This document shows positions 1-9,397 of a stretch of 37,050 nucleotides of DNA, piece by piece. Origin of the DNA: Myxococcales bacterium (lineage in GTDB: Bacteria; Myxococcota_A; Polyangia; Polyangiales; Polyangiaceae); NCBI GenBank assembly GCA_025351875.1, contig JANXVA010000289.1, positions 1 through 37,050 on the forward strand, written 5' to 3'. The translations under genes and the position numbers were made by a program. Below the pieces are notes generated by a model, which saw only the letters and a program-made list of their open reading frames with translations, had not been told where the DNA came from and did not search any database. How positions within the stretch are numbered: the first letter of the stretch is position 1; the number at the start of each line of letters is the position of its first letter.

Positions 1-169
1 TCCGCTCGTGCAGCTCGCGCTCGAAATCAGCGAACGATCGAGGGCCTGTCTTCGACCTCATTCCCTCAGTTTCGAGGAACTCGCGCAGCTTCTCCAGAGG
101 CGTCGACTCCGCTTCCTTCAGGTCACGCGTGGCCGCTCGCGGGGCCGCCACTCGGCTCGGGCTCTTCAT
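1..169 (-). CDS. Partial CDS (N-terminus), possible transposase-like protein running off the window edge
   Basis: Reverse complement from ATG at 169 reads MKSPSRVAAPRAATRDLKEAESTPLEKLREFLETEGMRSKTGPRSFADFERELHER with high GC3 and no stop to position 1; RSFxxFERELHER resembles the start of some IS transposases, by memory only. Confidence 0.4.
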   Translation of the reverse strand, partial: MKSPSRVAAPRAATRDLKEAESTPLEKLREFLETEGMRSKTGPRSFADFERELHER

Positions 170-406
170 GCCGCGAGCAACGCCGCGCAGATCGCCTTAA
201 TTCCCAGGCTTCACCCGTCACGATCGGATCTCCACCCTGACCGGAGGCATAGTGAAGTGCCTCCGCCATCCGGCGCTCCCAGCGCGTCCGTTCCACCGCC
301 CTCTCATCAGCCGCGGAGAGGTAGCGTGTTTCCTACGTCGCCCCCGTCGAGGCCTTCGCTGCGGCCCCCCAAGGATCTTCACGAGCACGAGGCGCTCGTT
401 CTCCGC

Positions 407-562
407 ATGAAAGGACTGTCCTGGCCGCCGACCTTCGACCAGCTGAACGCGGCGCGGCGCGAGTTCGCCCTTCTGATGCATCCCGACAAGGGAGTGGAGA
501 TGCCTGGTCTCGCCGCGCTCAACGACGGGTGCGATCGCCTCAAGGCGCGGCTCGGCGGCTAG
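407..562 (+). CDS. Small J-domain-like protein or C-terminal remnant
   Basis: MKGLSWPPTFDQLNAARREFALLMHPDKGVEMPGLAALNDGCDRLKARLGG carries the HPD motif; the ORF track extends it to 8 but the upstream part overlaps an antisense CDS. Confidence 0.45.
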   Translation: MKGLSWPPTFDQLNAARREFALLMHPDKGVEMPGLAALNDGCDRLKARLGG

Positions 563-580
563 TCGCGTAGACTTCTCGCG

Positions 581-1555
581 ATGGCCGACACGATCCCGGT
601 GACGGTGTTGACCGGCTTCCTCGGCGCCGGAAAGACGACGCTCCTGAACCGGTGGCTCGCGGAGTACCCACGCGGGGACGTCGCGGTCGTCGTGAACGAG
701 CACGGCGAGGCGGGGATCGACGGCGAGCTCCTCGCGGCGCGCGTGCGGACACTGGTCGAGATCACGGGAGGCTGCGTTTGCTGCACGACGCAGAACGATC
801 TGGTGCGGACGCTCGGGGAGCTAGCGTTCCGGCAGCCGCCGTTCACCAGGATCTTCGTCGAGACGTCGGGGGCAGCGTCACCCGCGGGTGTCCTCCGTGC
901 GATTGCCCGCGCGCAGACGGAGCCGCCCCTCGTGCTGGATGGTGTCGTCACCGTCGTCGACGCGACACGCTCGAGCGTGCTCGAGGAGCACGAGCTCGCG
1001 GTCGAGCAAGTCGGCTATGCCGACGTGATCGTGCTCACGAGGGCCGACGCGTGCGATGCCGAGGCCCTCTCTCGCGCGGAGCACGCGGTCGCCCTCTGGA
1101 ACGGCGCCGCGGTGATCTGTGGCGCCGCGCGCGGCGAGCTCACGGGGGCAGAGGGCGATACGCTCCTTGCTCTCCTCGGGCGTCGTCAGGCCGACTTGCC
1201 GTCGCCGCGTCCTGTCCCGGCGACTCCCGCGAGCCACGCGTACGAGTCCGTGTCGCTGCAGCTCGACGGCGAGGTCTGCGGTGAGCGCTTCGCCGAGTTC
1301 GTCGAGACCGAGCTCGGGCGGTTCGCGGGCCGGCTGCTCCGGACGAAGGGCATCCTTGCCGTCGAGGGCGTCGAGGCGCGGATGATCCTTCAAGGCGTGG
1401 CCGATCTCGTCGAGCTCACGTTCGGCGACGTGTGGGGCGACGCGCGTCCCACGTCGCGCCTCGTCGTGGTCGGTTTCGGGCTCGATCGCCACGCGCTCAC
1501 CGAGGCGTTCGCGCGCTGTGCGGCGCCCGCCGTCGCGCCGAGCTCGCCGCCGTAA
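581..1555 (+). CDS. CobW/G3E-family GTPase (metal chaperone type)
   Basis: Walker A TGFLGAGKTTLLNR, VVNEHGEAGID, metal-binding GGCVCC motif, CobW C-terminal domain. Confidence 0.93.
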   Translation: MADTIPVTVLTGFLGAGKTTLLNRWLAEYPRGDVAVVVNEHGEAGIDGELLAARVRTLVEITGGCVCCTTQNDLVRTLGELAFRQPPFTRIFVETSGAASPAGVLRAIARAQTEPPLVLDGVVTVVDATRSSVLEEHELAVEQVGYADVIVLTRADACDAEALSRAEHAVALWNGAAVICGAARGELTGAEGDTLLALLGRRQADLPSPRPVPATPASHAYESVSLQLDGEVCGERFAEFVETELGRFAGRLLRTKGILAVEGVEARMILQGVADLVELTFGDVWGDARPTSRLVVVGFGLDRHALTEAFARCAAPAVAPSSPP

Positions 1556-1563
1556 GTGCGGGC

Positions 1564-1599
1564 CGTTGCGTTCGCGTTCTCGCCGACGCAAACGCAACG
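1564..1599 (+). terminator. Stem-loop downstream of the CobW-type gene
   Basis: CGTTGCGTTCGCGT-(8 nt)-ACGCAAACGCAACG, 13 of 14 pairs, 8 nt after the TAA stop; no U-tract. Confidence 0.5.
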
Positions 1600-1625
1600 C
1601 CTCGTGGTTACAATGTGTTCATCGA

Positions 1626-2654
1626 ATGTGGAGAGCGCGCGGGGGAACACAGCTTGCGGTCATCGCGTGCGCGCTCGCCGCGGCCGCGATCGGGCACGTC
1701 GCGTGCGGCGGCGTGAAGCCAGTGCCGCGTCCGCCGCCAGCCGCCGTGGCGGTCGCCTCCGTAGCGCCTTCGGCTCCGGATGCATCCGCGCCGGCAGAGG
1801 GCGACGCCGGCAACGCTTCGCGCGCGACGCGACTCGTTGAACGTCTTTTTCTCGGAGAATCGATCACGGTCGACCTGGCGGCGCTCGACGAGCGCGAGCG
1901 CGAGGACTTCGCGGCCCTGGTCGACGCGCAGCTGGTCGCCGCTCCGGCGATGATGCCCATCCGGCCGGTGCTCGGCGCTCTCGCTCGCGCGTGGAGCCGG
2001 CGGGCCGAGGCGATCGTGGCGAGGTATCTGGTGCACCAGGACCATGCGCTCGCCGAGCACGCGCGGCTCATCGTGCGCGCGAACGGGCTCTCCTCCGCGG
2101 CCGTTGCCATCGCGGTGCTGCCGAAGGATCCCGACCCGGACGCCCGAGCGAACGTCGCAGACGCCGCGAGTCGTGCGCCCGACGCGAGCGTCGCCTCGCT
2201 CGAGCACCTCTGTCGTTCGATCCCCGCGGGCTCGGACGCCGACTGGACGTGCACGGCCGCGCTCACCCGTCTTGGCAGCGCGACCGCACGCGCGGCGCTC
2301 GCCGCGAAGACGCGAGCGAGCTGCGCGACCGCTCGGCCGTCGGAGGTGATCGCGAGGTTCACGTGGCTCGCTGCGGAGGTCGGCACGCGCGCCCCCTGGC
2401 GCGAGCTCGGCGAGCAGATTCGCAACACCCGCGCGATGCCGATCGTTCTCTGCGTCGACAACTTCGATGCACGCAGCGACAGCGGCTGCAAGACCGTGGG
2501 CCACTACGCGCCGATCGGGGATGCGTTCCTCCGCGAGGTGGTCGGGCTCTACGGCCTGAAGGTCTCGTTCGCGCTGGACGGGAACGCCAAGACGTTCACG
2601 AGCGCGCAGCGGGCGGAGGTCCTTCGTCTCCTCTCGGCACCGTCTTCGCCGTAG
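1626..2654 (+). CDS. Hypothetical lipoprotein
   Basis: Start MWRARGGTQLAVIACALAAAAIGHVACGG (lipobox-like); GC3-rich ORF to 2654. Confidence 0.7.
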   Translation: MWRARGGTQLAVIACALAAAAIGHVACGGVKPVPRPPPAAVAVASVAPSAPDASAPAEGDAGNASRATRLVERLFLGESITVDLAALDEREREDFAALVDAQLVAAPAMMPIRPVLGALARAWSRRAEAIVARYLVHQDHALAEHARLIVRANGLSSAAVAIAVLPKDPDPDARANVADAASRAPDASVASLEHLCRSIPAGSDADWTCTAALTRLGSATARAALAAKTRASCATARPSEVIARFTWLAAEVGTRAPWRELGEQIRNTRAMPIVLCVDNFDARSDSGCKTVGHYAPIGDAFLREVVGLYGLKVSFALDGNAKTFTSAQRAEVLRLLSAPSSP

Positions 2655-2663
2655 CGCGAAGAG

Positions 2664-2805
2664 TCACGGCGCCGGAAGATCGCCGAGATGCTCGACGATG
2701 CGGTGCACGAGCCCGTAGGCGCACGCCTCCTTCGCGTTCATCCAGAAGTTCTTCCCGGTGTCGCGCGCGATCGTCTCGTAGTCCTGTCCCGTCGCGCGAG
2801 CGAAC
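2664..2805 (-). pseudogene. ClpP C-terminal fragment
   Basis: Reverse complement reads RTFARATGQDYETIARDTGKNFWMNAKEACAYGLVHRIVEHLGDLPAP*, matching the ClpP C-terminal pattern (TGQ..E.I.RDT.r...m.a.EA..YGLVd.i); the rest of ClpP is absent. Confidence 0.75.
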
Positions 2806-3130
2806 GTGCGCGCGCTGGGGGCCGACCACGTCATCGACAAGTCGAGCGGAGATCTCTGGCGGCAGGCCGAGCGCCATTCTCCGCGCGGCTACGACGTCGT
2901 GCTGGACGCGAACGGCGTCGAGACTCGCGGAGGGAGCTTCAGCCACCTCGCGCCTACGGGGCGACTCGTCGTCTACGGGTTCGCGACGATGATGTCGCGC
3001 GGCAAGGACCGACCGAGCTGGCCCAAGCTCGCGGTCGACTGGCTGCGGACGCCGCGCTTCGGTCCGCTCTCGATGACCAACGAGAACAAGAGCGTCATGA
3101 CGTTCAATCTCTCGTACCTCTTCGCCGCGC
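2806..3130 (+). pseudogene. Internal/C-terminal fragment of an MDR-family (VAT-1/quinone oxidoreductase-like) dehydrogenase
   Basis: VRALGADHVIDKSSGDL...PRGYDVVLDANGVETRGGSFSHLAPTGRLVVYGFATMM...NKSVMTFNLSYLF; catalytic domain and C-terminal end missing. Confidence 0.75.
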
Positions 3131-3240
3131 TGAGCCGGTCTTCGACGGATGCGAGTGCCGAGCGGGGCCCAAGACCTCTCGGCGTGGCGTGTCTCTTCCT
3201 CGAGTCCGTCGTCCGCGTCCGGACGACCCTGGAGGAAGCC

Positions 3241-3594
3241 ATGCTCGAGATTTTTCGTAACGGCGGCGTGGGAATGTACCCGACCGCGCTCTTCGGTCTC
3301 CTCTTGCTCGCGGTCGCGGCCCGGTACGCGGTCCGCCCCGAGAGCCGATGGATTCCGCTCCAGATCTCGCTGGCGATCGTGACGCTCACGGTCGGAGCGA
3401 CCAGCTTCGTGAGCGGTCTCATCGCGACGACGACCCATCTCGAGGAGATCGGTGATCGCGCCGGCATCATCGGAGCCGTCGGGTTCGGCGAGTCGCTGAA
3501 CAACGTGGCGCTCGCGCTCGCGCTCGTCGCCATCGCCGCCATGGCCACCACCGTGGGGGTGGCGCGAGGGACGCGACAGCAAGCCGAAGCCTGA
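3241..3594 (+). CDS. Small integral membrane protein, MotA/TolQ-like topology
   Basis: GGAGGAAG just upstream of ATG at 3241; MLEIFRNGGVGMYPTALFGLLLLAVAARYAV... with three hydrophobic segments. Confidence 0.65.
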   Translation: MLEIFRNGGVGMYPTALFGLLLLAVAARYAVRPESRWIPLQISLAIVTLTVGATSFVSGLIATTTHLEEIGDRAGIIGAVGFGESLNNVALALALVAIAAMATTVGVARGTRQQAEA

Positions 3595-3637
3595 GCCGCC
3601 TCGTCTTCACGGCGCGGATCATGCTCTGCTGTGGGCC

Positions 3638-4288
3638 ATGCGAGCGTCTATCGTCGGAACAGCCTTGTTTTGTGGGCTCTTCGTGTGGGGCGCAGCGTGC
3701 GGTGGGACATCGTCCACCGCGACAGAAGTGTCCGATTCCGGCACACCCGGCACGGATGCGAGCCCGCTCGTGGACGCAGCCAGCCTGACCGACGCGGCCG
3801 ACGGCAGCACGCCGAACGACGCCAACGTCGCGTGCACCGACTGCGTGACCGGCACGCTGAGCTGGGGTGACAATGGCGGCCTCGTCGCCTTCCGGGACGA
3901 GAGCGCGCTCGCGACGTGCAGGGATTTTCAGCGCAAGCGCTCGGCGCCGAGCGACGGCGGGTCGTTCTCGTGCGCCACGCAGCTCGGCGCGTGCGACGCG
4001 GGTCCCGTCGCGGTCGGGGAGGTCGAGCGCGCGCTCGCGCACCCGGACGTCGTCGCCGCGTTCGCGGCCGTGACGACCCCGGTCTTCGGCGTGGACAGTC
4101 GCCCCGTCGACGGCACCGTGTTCGAGATCACGCGGAACGGGAAATCGATCGACGTCGGCAGCGACTGCGGCGCGTCGTCCGCGCCGGCGTGCGTCCCGGT
4201 CCCGCCCGGCGTGGCCGCGCTCGCCGCCGTGCTGAAGTCGCTCGACGCGCAGGAGCTCGCGAAGCCGGCCTGCGACGCCTTCGACTAG
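3638..4288 (+). CDS. Hypothetical lipoprotein
   Basis: [23 protein letters not shown] lipobox followed by an S/T/D-rich linker. Confidence 0.75.
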   Translation: MRASIVGTALFCGLFVWGAACGGTSSTATEVSDSGTPGTDASPLVDAASLTDAADGSTPNDANVACTDCVTGTLSWGDNGGLVAFRDESALATCRDFQRKRSAPSDGGSFSCATQLGACDAGPVAVGEVERALAHPDVVAAFAAVTTPVFGVDSRPVDGTVFEITRNGKSIDVGSDCGASSAPACVPVPPGVAALAAVLKSLDAQELAKPACDAFD

Positions 4289-5445
4289 GGCCTGGCGGCG
4301 CGCGAGATCTTGATGCCCTTGATGGTGACCGGCGTCGTCGGCTTGTCGGACCCGTCCTTGGGCACGCTCGCGATGTCGCGGACGATCTTGGTGGGCGCGC
4401 ACTCGCCGAAGATGGTGTACCCGGCGTCGAGGTTCGGTGCGGGCTCGTCCGTGATGAAGAACTGCGCGCCGTTGGTGTTCGCGCCGCGGTTCGCCATGCA
4501 CAAGAGGCCTGCGCGATCGTGCTTGGCGCCCTCCCAGATCTCGTCCTTGATCACGTAGCCGGGCTCGCCCGTGCCGTTGCCCTTCGGGTCGCCGCCCTGG
4601 ATCATGAAGCCCTTGATGACGCGATGGAACGAGGTTCCGTCGTAGGCGGGCTTCGTCACCCACTTGCCGCTCGCCGGGTCCTTCCACGTGCGCTCGCCGG
4701 TGGCGAGGCCGATGAAGTTCGCGACCGTGACGGGCGCCTTGTCGTCGAAGAGCTTGCACTCGATCGCGCCCATCGACGTGTCGATCTTCGCGACGAGCGC
4801 GCCGGTGCCCTTCACGTTCTTCGTGGCGTCTGCGAGCGTCCACTTCCCGGCGAGCGGGTCGTCGGCGCCCTCCTTCGCTGCGCTCGGCGCCGCGGCGCCC
4901 TTGGTGACCGCGAGCAGCTCGATCTCGAAGACCAGCGTTGCGTTCGCGGGGATGACCGGCGGATGTCCGCGCTCGCCGTAGCCGAGGCTCGCGGGCACGG
5001 TGAGCTTGCGCTTCCCGCCGACCTTCATCCCGGGCACGCCCTGGTCCCATCCCTTGATGACCTGCTGAGCGCCAATCTTGAAATCGAACGGCTTGTCGTG
5101 CTTCTTCGAGCTGTCGAACTCGGCGCCGTTCGTGAGCGTGCCCCTGTAATGGACCGTCACCTTGTCGCCGACGGCCGCCTCGTCGCCGCTCCCGACGGCG
5201 AGGTCCTCGATGCCGAGCTTGCCGTCCGCGGCCGCGGACGACGCGGTGGTCGTGCCGGCGTCCGTGCCGGGCGGCGCCACGTCGTTGCCGCGGATCGCGG
5301 CAAACGCGCCGAGCGCGACGACGGCGCCGATCACCACGATCGCCGTCCAGGGCGTCTCTCCGGGCTTCGGCTTCGGCTGCTCGGTCGCCGTTGCGCTCGC
5401 GGGCTTGGGGTCGGACTTGCTGGCTTCGCGCGGTTTCTTGTTCAC
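4285..5445 (-). CDS. FKBP-cyclophilin fusion peptidyl-prolyl isomerase with N-terminal TM anchor
   Basis: FKBP block [18 protein letters not shown]...[29 protein letters not shown]; cyclophilin block [28 protein letters not shown]...[17 protein letters not shown] start inferred at 5445. Confidence 0.93.
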   Translation of the reverse strand: MNKKPREASKSDPKPASATATEQPKPKPGETPWTAIVVIGAVVALGAFAAIRGNDVAPPGTDAGTTTASSAAADGKLGIEDLAVGSGDEAAVGDKVTVHYRGTLTNGAEFDSSKKHDKPFDFKIGAQQVIKGWDQGVPGMKVGGKRKLTVPASLGYGERGHPPVIPANATLVFEIELLAVTKGAAAPSAAKEGADDPLAGKWTLADATKNVKGTGALVAKIDTSMGAIECKLFDDKAPVTVANFIGLATGERTWKDPASGKWVTKPAYDGTSFHRVIKGFMIQGGDPKGNGTGEPGYVIKDEIWEGAKHDRAGLLCMANRGANTNGAQFFITDEPAPNLDAGYTIFGECAPTKIVRDIASVPKDGSDKPTTPVTIKGIKISRAARP

Positions 5446-5541
5446 GGCGCCAGTAGAGGCGGCGCGCGCACGTATGTAAATACCGACGCGCTGGGCTAGG
5501 GCGTGTGCGACGCGCACGACACGTGCCTCGCGAACGTTGCC

Positions 5542-7035
5542 CTAGGTCGTCGCGCGTCTCCGCCGGCGAATGACGCACGCGAGCGCGAGCCCGAAAAGGG
5601 CGGCGAAGGACGCCGCGCCGCCTCGCTGCGGAGTCGTCGTGCAGGCGCAGCCGGACGAATCGCTCGCGTCACCCGCGCCGCCGCCGGGAGTCGCAGTACC
5701 CGCGTCGGCGCTCGAGCCAGGTCCGCCGGAGTCAGCCCCCGCGTCGCCGGCCCCCGGTCCCGGACCGACGCCGCCATCGGGGGGTGTGGTGCCCCCGGGC
5801 GGAGTCGTCGTCGTACAATCGCCGAGAGAAGCCTGGAGCGCCCCGAGGTCGTACGAGCCGCTCCGCGCGCGCGCACAGTAGTCGTCACTGACGTCGGCGC
5901 GAGCCACCGCCTTGGCGAGGAGCGCTTCGAGTCCACCCTTCTTCCGCAGGTCGCCGAGGAGCGGTGCCTGGTACCAGCCGGAGAAATCCGTGTCGAGCAC
6001 GTTCTCGAGGTTGGTGGTCTTCGTCATCGTCGCCCCGTCGCGAATGCGCAGCGCGGACGCGAGGACGTTTCCGTTCGCCTCGCCGCTCGTCGTGGCGAAG
6101 CGAAAGTCGACGCCGGCGGTCGCGATGAGCGTGTTGAAGAGGACCTTCGTGTCCTTCGATCGGTTCAGATAGATACCGACATCGGAGCACTGCACGATGA
6201 TGTTGTTGCGCATCGTGCCGTTCGTCTGTTCGACGTCGCACGGCGTGCCTCCATTGAAGGCGGGGGCGCAGTACTGAGGCGCCGTCCCGCCACCGCCGAA
6301 GGAGAGGCCGATGCGTGTGCCTCCCGACGTGTCGTTCCTCGTGCACATGACGAGGTTGCGCTCGTAGACGCCGTTCTTCCCGCCGCCCTTCATGAACGAC
6401 TGGTAGCTGACGTTGTCACCTCCGTTCTTGTGAGCGTCGTAGATGGTGTTCGCGCGCACGACCCAGCCGTCGACCGTGTCGATGTTCAACTTCGTGACCG
6501 GATTCGACGTCTGCCTCGAGTGCGTGTCGAAGACCTCGTTGCCCTCGACGAGTCCTCCGTTCGGCTGCACGTACGCGCCGGCGGGGCCTACGGCGTCGGC
6601 GTTCACCTTGAGCTGCGCGTTGAAGTCGACGATGCGGTTTGCGCGCAAGACGAAGCCCGTCGCCTTGCCCGTCACGTGGAAGGCGTGCTCGCAGTTCGAG
6701 TCGTCGGCGCAGACGCCGTGGACGTCGAGTCCCTCGAAGCGCCAGCTCGGGCCGGTGACGTGGAAGCCCTCGACGGCGTCGAACTCGATCTTCGCAGCGA
6801 GAGCGGTCGCGGCGCGAACGACCACCGGCGCCGCGGGTGTACCCGCCGCGCTGCACGTGGGGGAGCTCGTGAAGTGATAGGTGCCGGGCGCGAGGACGAT
6901 CTCGTCTCCCGCCGCGGCCGCTGCGATCGCGGACGTGAGCGAAGGAACATCCGTCACGTTGACCGTTCGGGCACGGGCCGGTCCGGCTGCGAGCAGGACG
7001 AGGAGCGACGGTGCGATCGCGCGGTGGAGACGCAT
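5542..7035 (-). CDS. Secreted right-handed beta-helix protein (PL6/chondroitinase-B-like) with MYXO-CTERM-like tail
   Basis: Signal peptide; DVPSLTSAIAAAAAGDEIVLAPGTYHF; repeated N-x-I/V turns; tail SGCACTTTPQRGGAASFAALFGLALACVIRRRRRATT (Cys-TM-Arg). Confidence 0.8.
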   Translation of the reverse strand: MRLHRAIAPSLLVLLAAGPARARTVNVTDVPSLTSAIAAAAAGDEIVLAPGTYHFTSSPTCSAAGTPAAPVVVRAATALAAKIEFDAVEGFHVTGPSWRFEGLDVHGVCADDSNCEHAFHVTGKATGFVLRANRIVDFNAQLKVNADAVGPAGAYVQPNGGLVEGNEVFDTHSRQTSNPVTKLNIDTVDGWVVRANTIYDAHKNGGDNVSYQSFMKGGGKNGVYERNLVMCTRNDTSGGTRIGLSFGGGGTAPQYCAPAFNGGTPCDVEQTNGTMRNNIIVQCSDVGIYLNRSKDTKVLFNTLIATAGVDFRFATTSGEANGNVLASALRIRDGATMTKTTNLENVLDTDFSGWYQAPLLGDLRKKGGLEALLAKAVARADVSDDYCARARSGSYDLGALQASLGDCTTTTPPGGTTPPDGGVGPGPGAGDAGADSGGPGSSADAGTATPGGGAGDASDSSGCACTTTPQRGGAASFAALFGLALACVIRRRRRATT

Positions 7036-7045
7036 GAGGCCGACG

Positions 7046-8422
7046 CTACGCCGTTTCGGGGCGTTGCGCGATCACACGGCGAAACAGGAGGATTCCGACC
7101 GGCCCGAGGATCGTCATGAGCCCGATGATCACCCACATGGTTCCGGAGTGCCGCTCACCGGTCGGCGGACAGTACGCCGTCAGCAGCTTGCCCGCCGTCA
7201 TCGCGACCAGGAACTTCGCCATGAAGTAGGGGAGGACCGCCAGGCTCACGTAGGTCGCCTCGCGCCCAGGCGGCGCGATCGAGACGTTGTACTCGTAGCT
7301 ACGCGGTGACCAGAGCGCCTCGCCGATCGTGAGGACGACGATGGCCGTGATCTGGATGGGCGTGGACGTGCCCAGCGCGAAGATGAAGGGGCTCGCGGCC
7401 GTGATGAACGAGCCGATCACGATCACCTTGTACGCCGACACCTTGCGCGTGAAGGCCGTGACGATCGGCACGAAGACGAGGATGAGCACCGAGTTCAGCG
7501 CCCAGAGCCAGCCCCAGTCGAAGTCCTCACCGCGCTCGCGCGTGATGTACTTCGGCCACGTCGAGTGCATGTGGACGAAGATCGCCTTCACGAGGACGAG
7601 GAAGCCGATGAGGAGCATGAAGCGCCAGAAGCCGCCGTCGCGGACGACCTCGCCCAGCACGGCGAGCGGGTTCTTCTTCTTCGTGGGCGTCGCGTCGTCG
7701 GACTTCGTCGCGAGGTTTTTGATGTCCTCGTCGTTGCGCACGAACATCGTGGCGGCGAACGCCATCGCCGCGGTGAGAGTCCCGAGACCGATGATCGCGC
7801 GGTAGGCGCTCATCGACGTTGGCCCGAGGAGCGGCAGATCGACGACGCGGATCACGAGCTTGTGCGTCTGCGCATCGACGAAGAACGCCTTCGTTCGATC
7901 GATGAGCTGACCGGCCAGCACGCCGCCGATGTTGAGCGCGATGTAGAAGAACGAGAACGCGATCGCGACGGTGCGCTTGTTCGAATACTTGTGGACTGCC
8001 GTCTGGAGTACGGGGCTGCCGCTCGCCAGGGCGAACGAATAAGCCACCAGCGCGGGGAGCGCCATCGCCGCCGTGGGCGAGACGGACATGAGCGCGCGCG
8101 TGAGCATCGCCGCGCCGAACGAGAAGATGAGCGTCCGCCGCGTGCCGACGACGTCCGCGATCGCGCCGACGAGGAATGCGAAGAGCGAGAGCAGCGCGCT
8201 GAAGACGCCGAACCAGTTGCTCGCCTTGTTGTCGTCGAACCCGAAATCACTGGTCAGCCACAGCGAGAGGACCGACATGAACGAGTAGAGCCCGACGTAC
8301 TCGAAGACGATCGCCGCGTAGGTCAGCCAGAGCTCGCGCGGGCAGCGGAGGAGCTCCTTGAGGTCACCGAAATACGTGCGCTCTTCCTCGTCCGAAACCT
8401 CGGGGCTGGTCACGCGGAGCAC
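7046..8422 (-). CDS. MFS transporter
   Basis: 458 aa polytopic protein; GVFSALLSLFAFLVGAIADVVGTRRTL typical of the MFS A-motif region. Confidence 0.82.
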   Translation of the reverse strand: MLRVTSPEVSDEEERTYFGDLKELLRCPRELWLTYAAIVFEYVGLYSFMSVLSLWLTSDFGFDDNKASNWFGVFSALLSLFAFLVGAIADVVGTRRTLIFSFGAAMLTRALMSVSPTAAMALPALVAYSFALASGSPVLQTAVHKYSNKRTVAIAFSFFYIALNIGGVLAGQLIDRTKAFFVDAQTHKLVIRVVDLPLLGPTSMSAYRAIIGLGTLTAAMAFAATMFVRNDEDIKNLATKSDDATPTKKKNPLAVLGEVVRDGGFWRFMLLIGFLVLVKAIFVHMHSTWPKYITRERGEDFDWGWLWALNSVLILVFVPIVTAFTRKVSAYKVIVIGSFITAASPFIFALGTSTPIQITAIVVLTIGEALWSPRSYEYNVSIAPPGREATYVSLAVLPYFMAKFLVAMTAGKLLTAYCPPTGERHSGTMWVIIGLMTILGPVGILLFRRVIAQRPETA

Positions 8423-8583
8423 GCTACCGAAGAACCGCCCGACGGGCCGACGATCCCGTACGCCGGCGGGCCACGCGCGACCGAAAGATCCACCATCAGC
8501 GGACCCTCTCCGCGCAACTACCGGCGATTATGCGGGCTTTTGGCCCCATGCCGCGCGGAGTGGATCTTGCTCGAGTGGGTGCC

Positions 8584-9306
8584 GTGCGCACTTTCGTCTA
8601 CCTCGCTCCGCTCCTCGGGCTCGCGCTTCTTGCCGGCTGCGCGGCCGAGACCGCGGGTGAGGAGAGCGGGTCGACGGACTCGGCGATCGTCGAGGCGATG
8701 CAGGCCGGCACCGCAACCGCGTTCCCCGAGGCGGTGCAGATCCTCCACGGCAACGGCGTCGACTACTGCACCGGCGTGCTCGTGAGCCCGACGGTCGTCC
8801 TCGGCGCGGCGCACTGCATCTGGGGTACCGCGTACACCGTGAAGGCGCCGTTCGCGCCGGGCGCGCCGAGCCGCAAGGTGGTGCGCTCGAAGGTGCTCTC
8901 GCGCGGGTACTCGAACGACGCCGCGGCCCCCGACGTCGGGATGCTGTTGCTCGCCGCGCCGATCACGCTCCCGCAGTACGGCGTCTTGACCAGCATCGGA
9001 ACGCAGGCCGATCGCGGAACCTCGTTCAAGGGCGTTGCGGTCGGTCGCAGCTTCGAAGCGCGCACGGCGCCGCTCGTCCGCTCGACGCTCCTCACGATCA
9101 CGAGCGGCAAGTCGGAGGGCTATGCCACCGGCCTCCGCACGCCGTACTACTCGACCGGCGGCGACTCTGGCGGACCGCTCTTCCTCGTCGAGAACGGAAG
9201 GCTCACGCACAAGGTGGTGGCGGTCGAGCGACAGCCCGACCCAGGTAACGACGCTGACTGGTTCACGCGTGTCGACGCCAGCGTGCTCGCGCTCGCCCGC
9301 CCCTGA
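8584..9306 (+). CDS. Trypsin-like (S1) serine protease lipoprotein
   Basis: VRTFVYLAPLLGLALLAGC lipobox; VVLGAAHC, APDVGMLLLA, GDSGGPLF catalytic motifs; ORF opens at 8530. Confidence 0.88.
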   Translation: MRTFVYLAPLLGLALLAGCAAETAGEESGSTDSAIVEAMQAGTATAFPEAVQILHGNGVDYCTGVLVSPTVVLGAAHCIWGTAYTVKAPFAPGAPSRKVVRSKVLSRGYSNDAAAPDVGMLLLAAPITLPQYGVLTSIGTQADRGTSFKGVAVGRSFEARTAPLVRSTLLTITSGKSEGYATGLRTPYYSTGGDSGGPLFLVENGRLTHKVVAVERQPDPGNDADWFTRVDASVLALARP

Positions 9307-9320
9307 GAGACGCGCGTGCG

Positions 9321-9343
9321 ATTGTATCGGTACGTTATACAAT
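9321..9343. promoter_or_regulatory. Perfect 7-bp inverted repeat in an AT-rich intergenic patch
   Basis: ATTGTAT-cggtacgtt-ATACAAT upstream of the gene at 9398, followed by TATCGATA. Confidence 0.4.
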
Positions 9344-9397
9344 AGCGTGTTGAACATATCGATAGTTCGCGTAGGTCAGGCTGCTACGTAGAGGCCC

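Noticed and set aside
3467-5578. 703-aa - strand ORF
   Set aside because: Arg/Ala/Gly-rich translation overlapping the PPIase gene in another frame; high-GC artefact.
5503-7119. 538-aa + strand ORF opposite the beta-helix gene
   Set aside because: Antisense shadow ORF with low-complexity Arg/Val/Ala composition and no motifs.
7565-8785. 406-aa + strand ORF opposite the MFS gene
   Set aside because: Charged, low-complexity shadow ORF.
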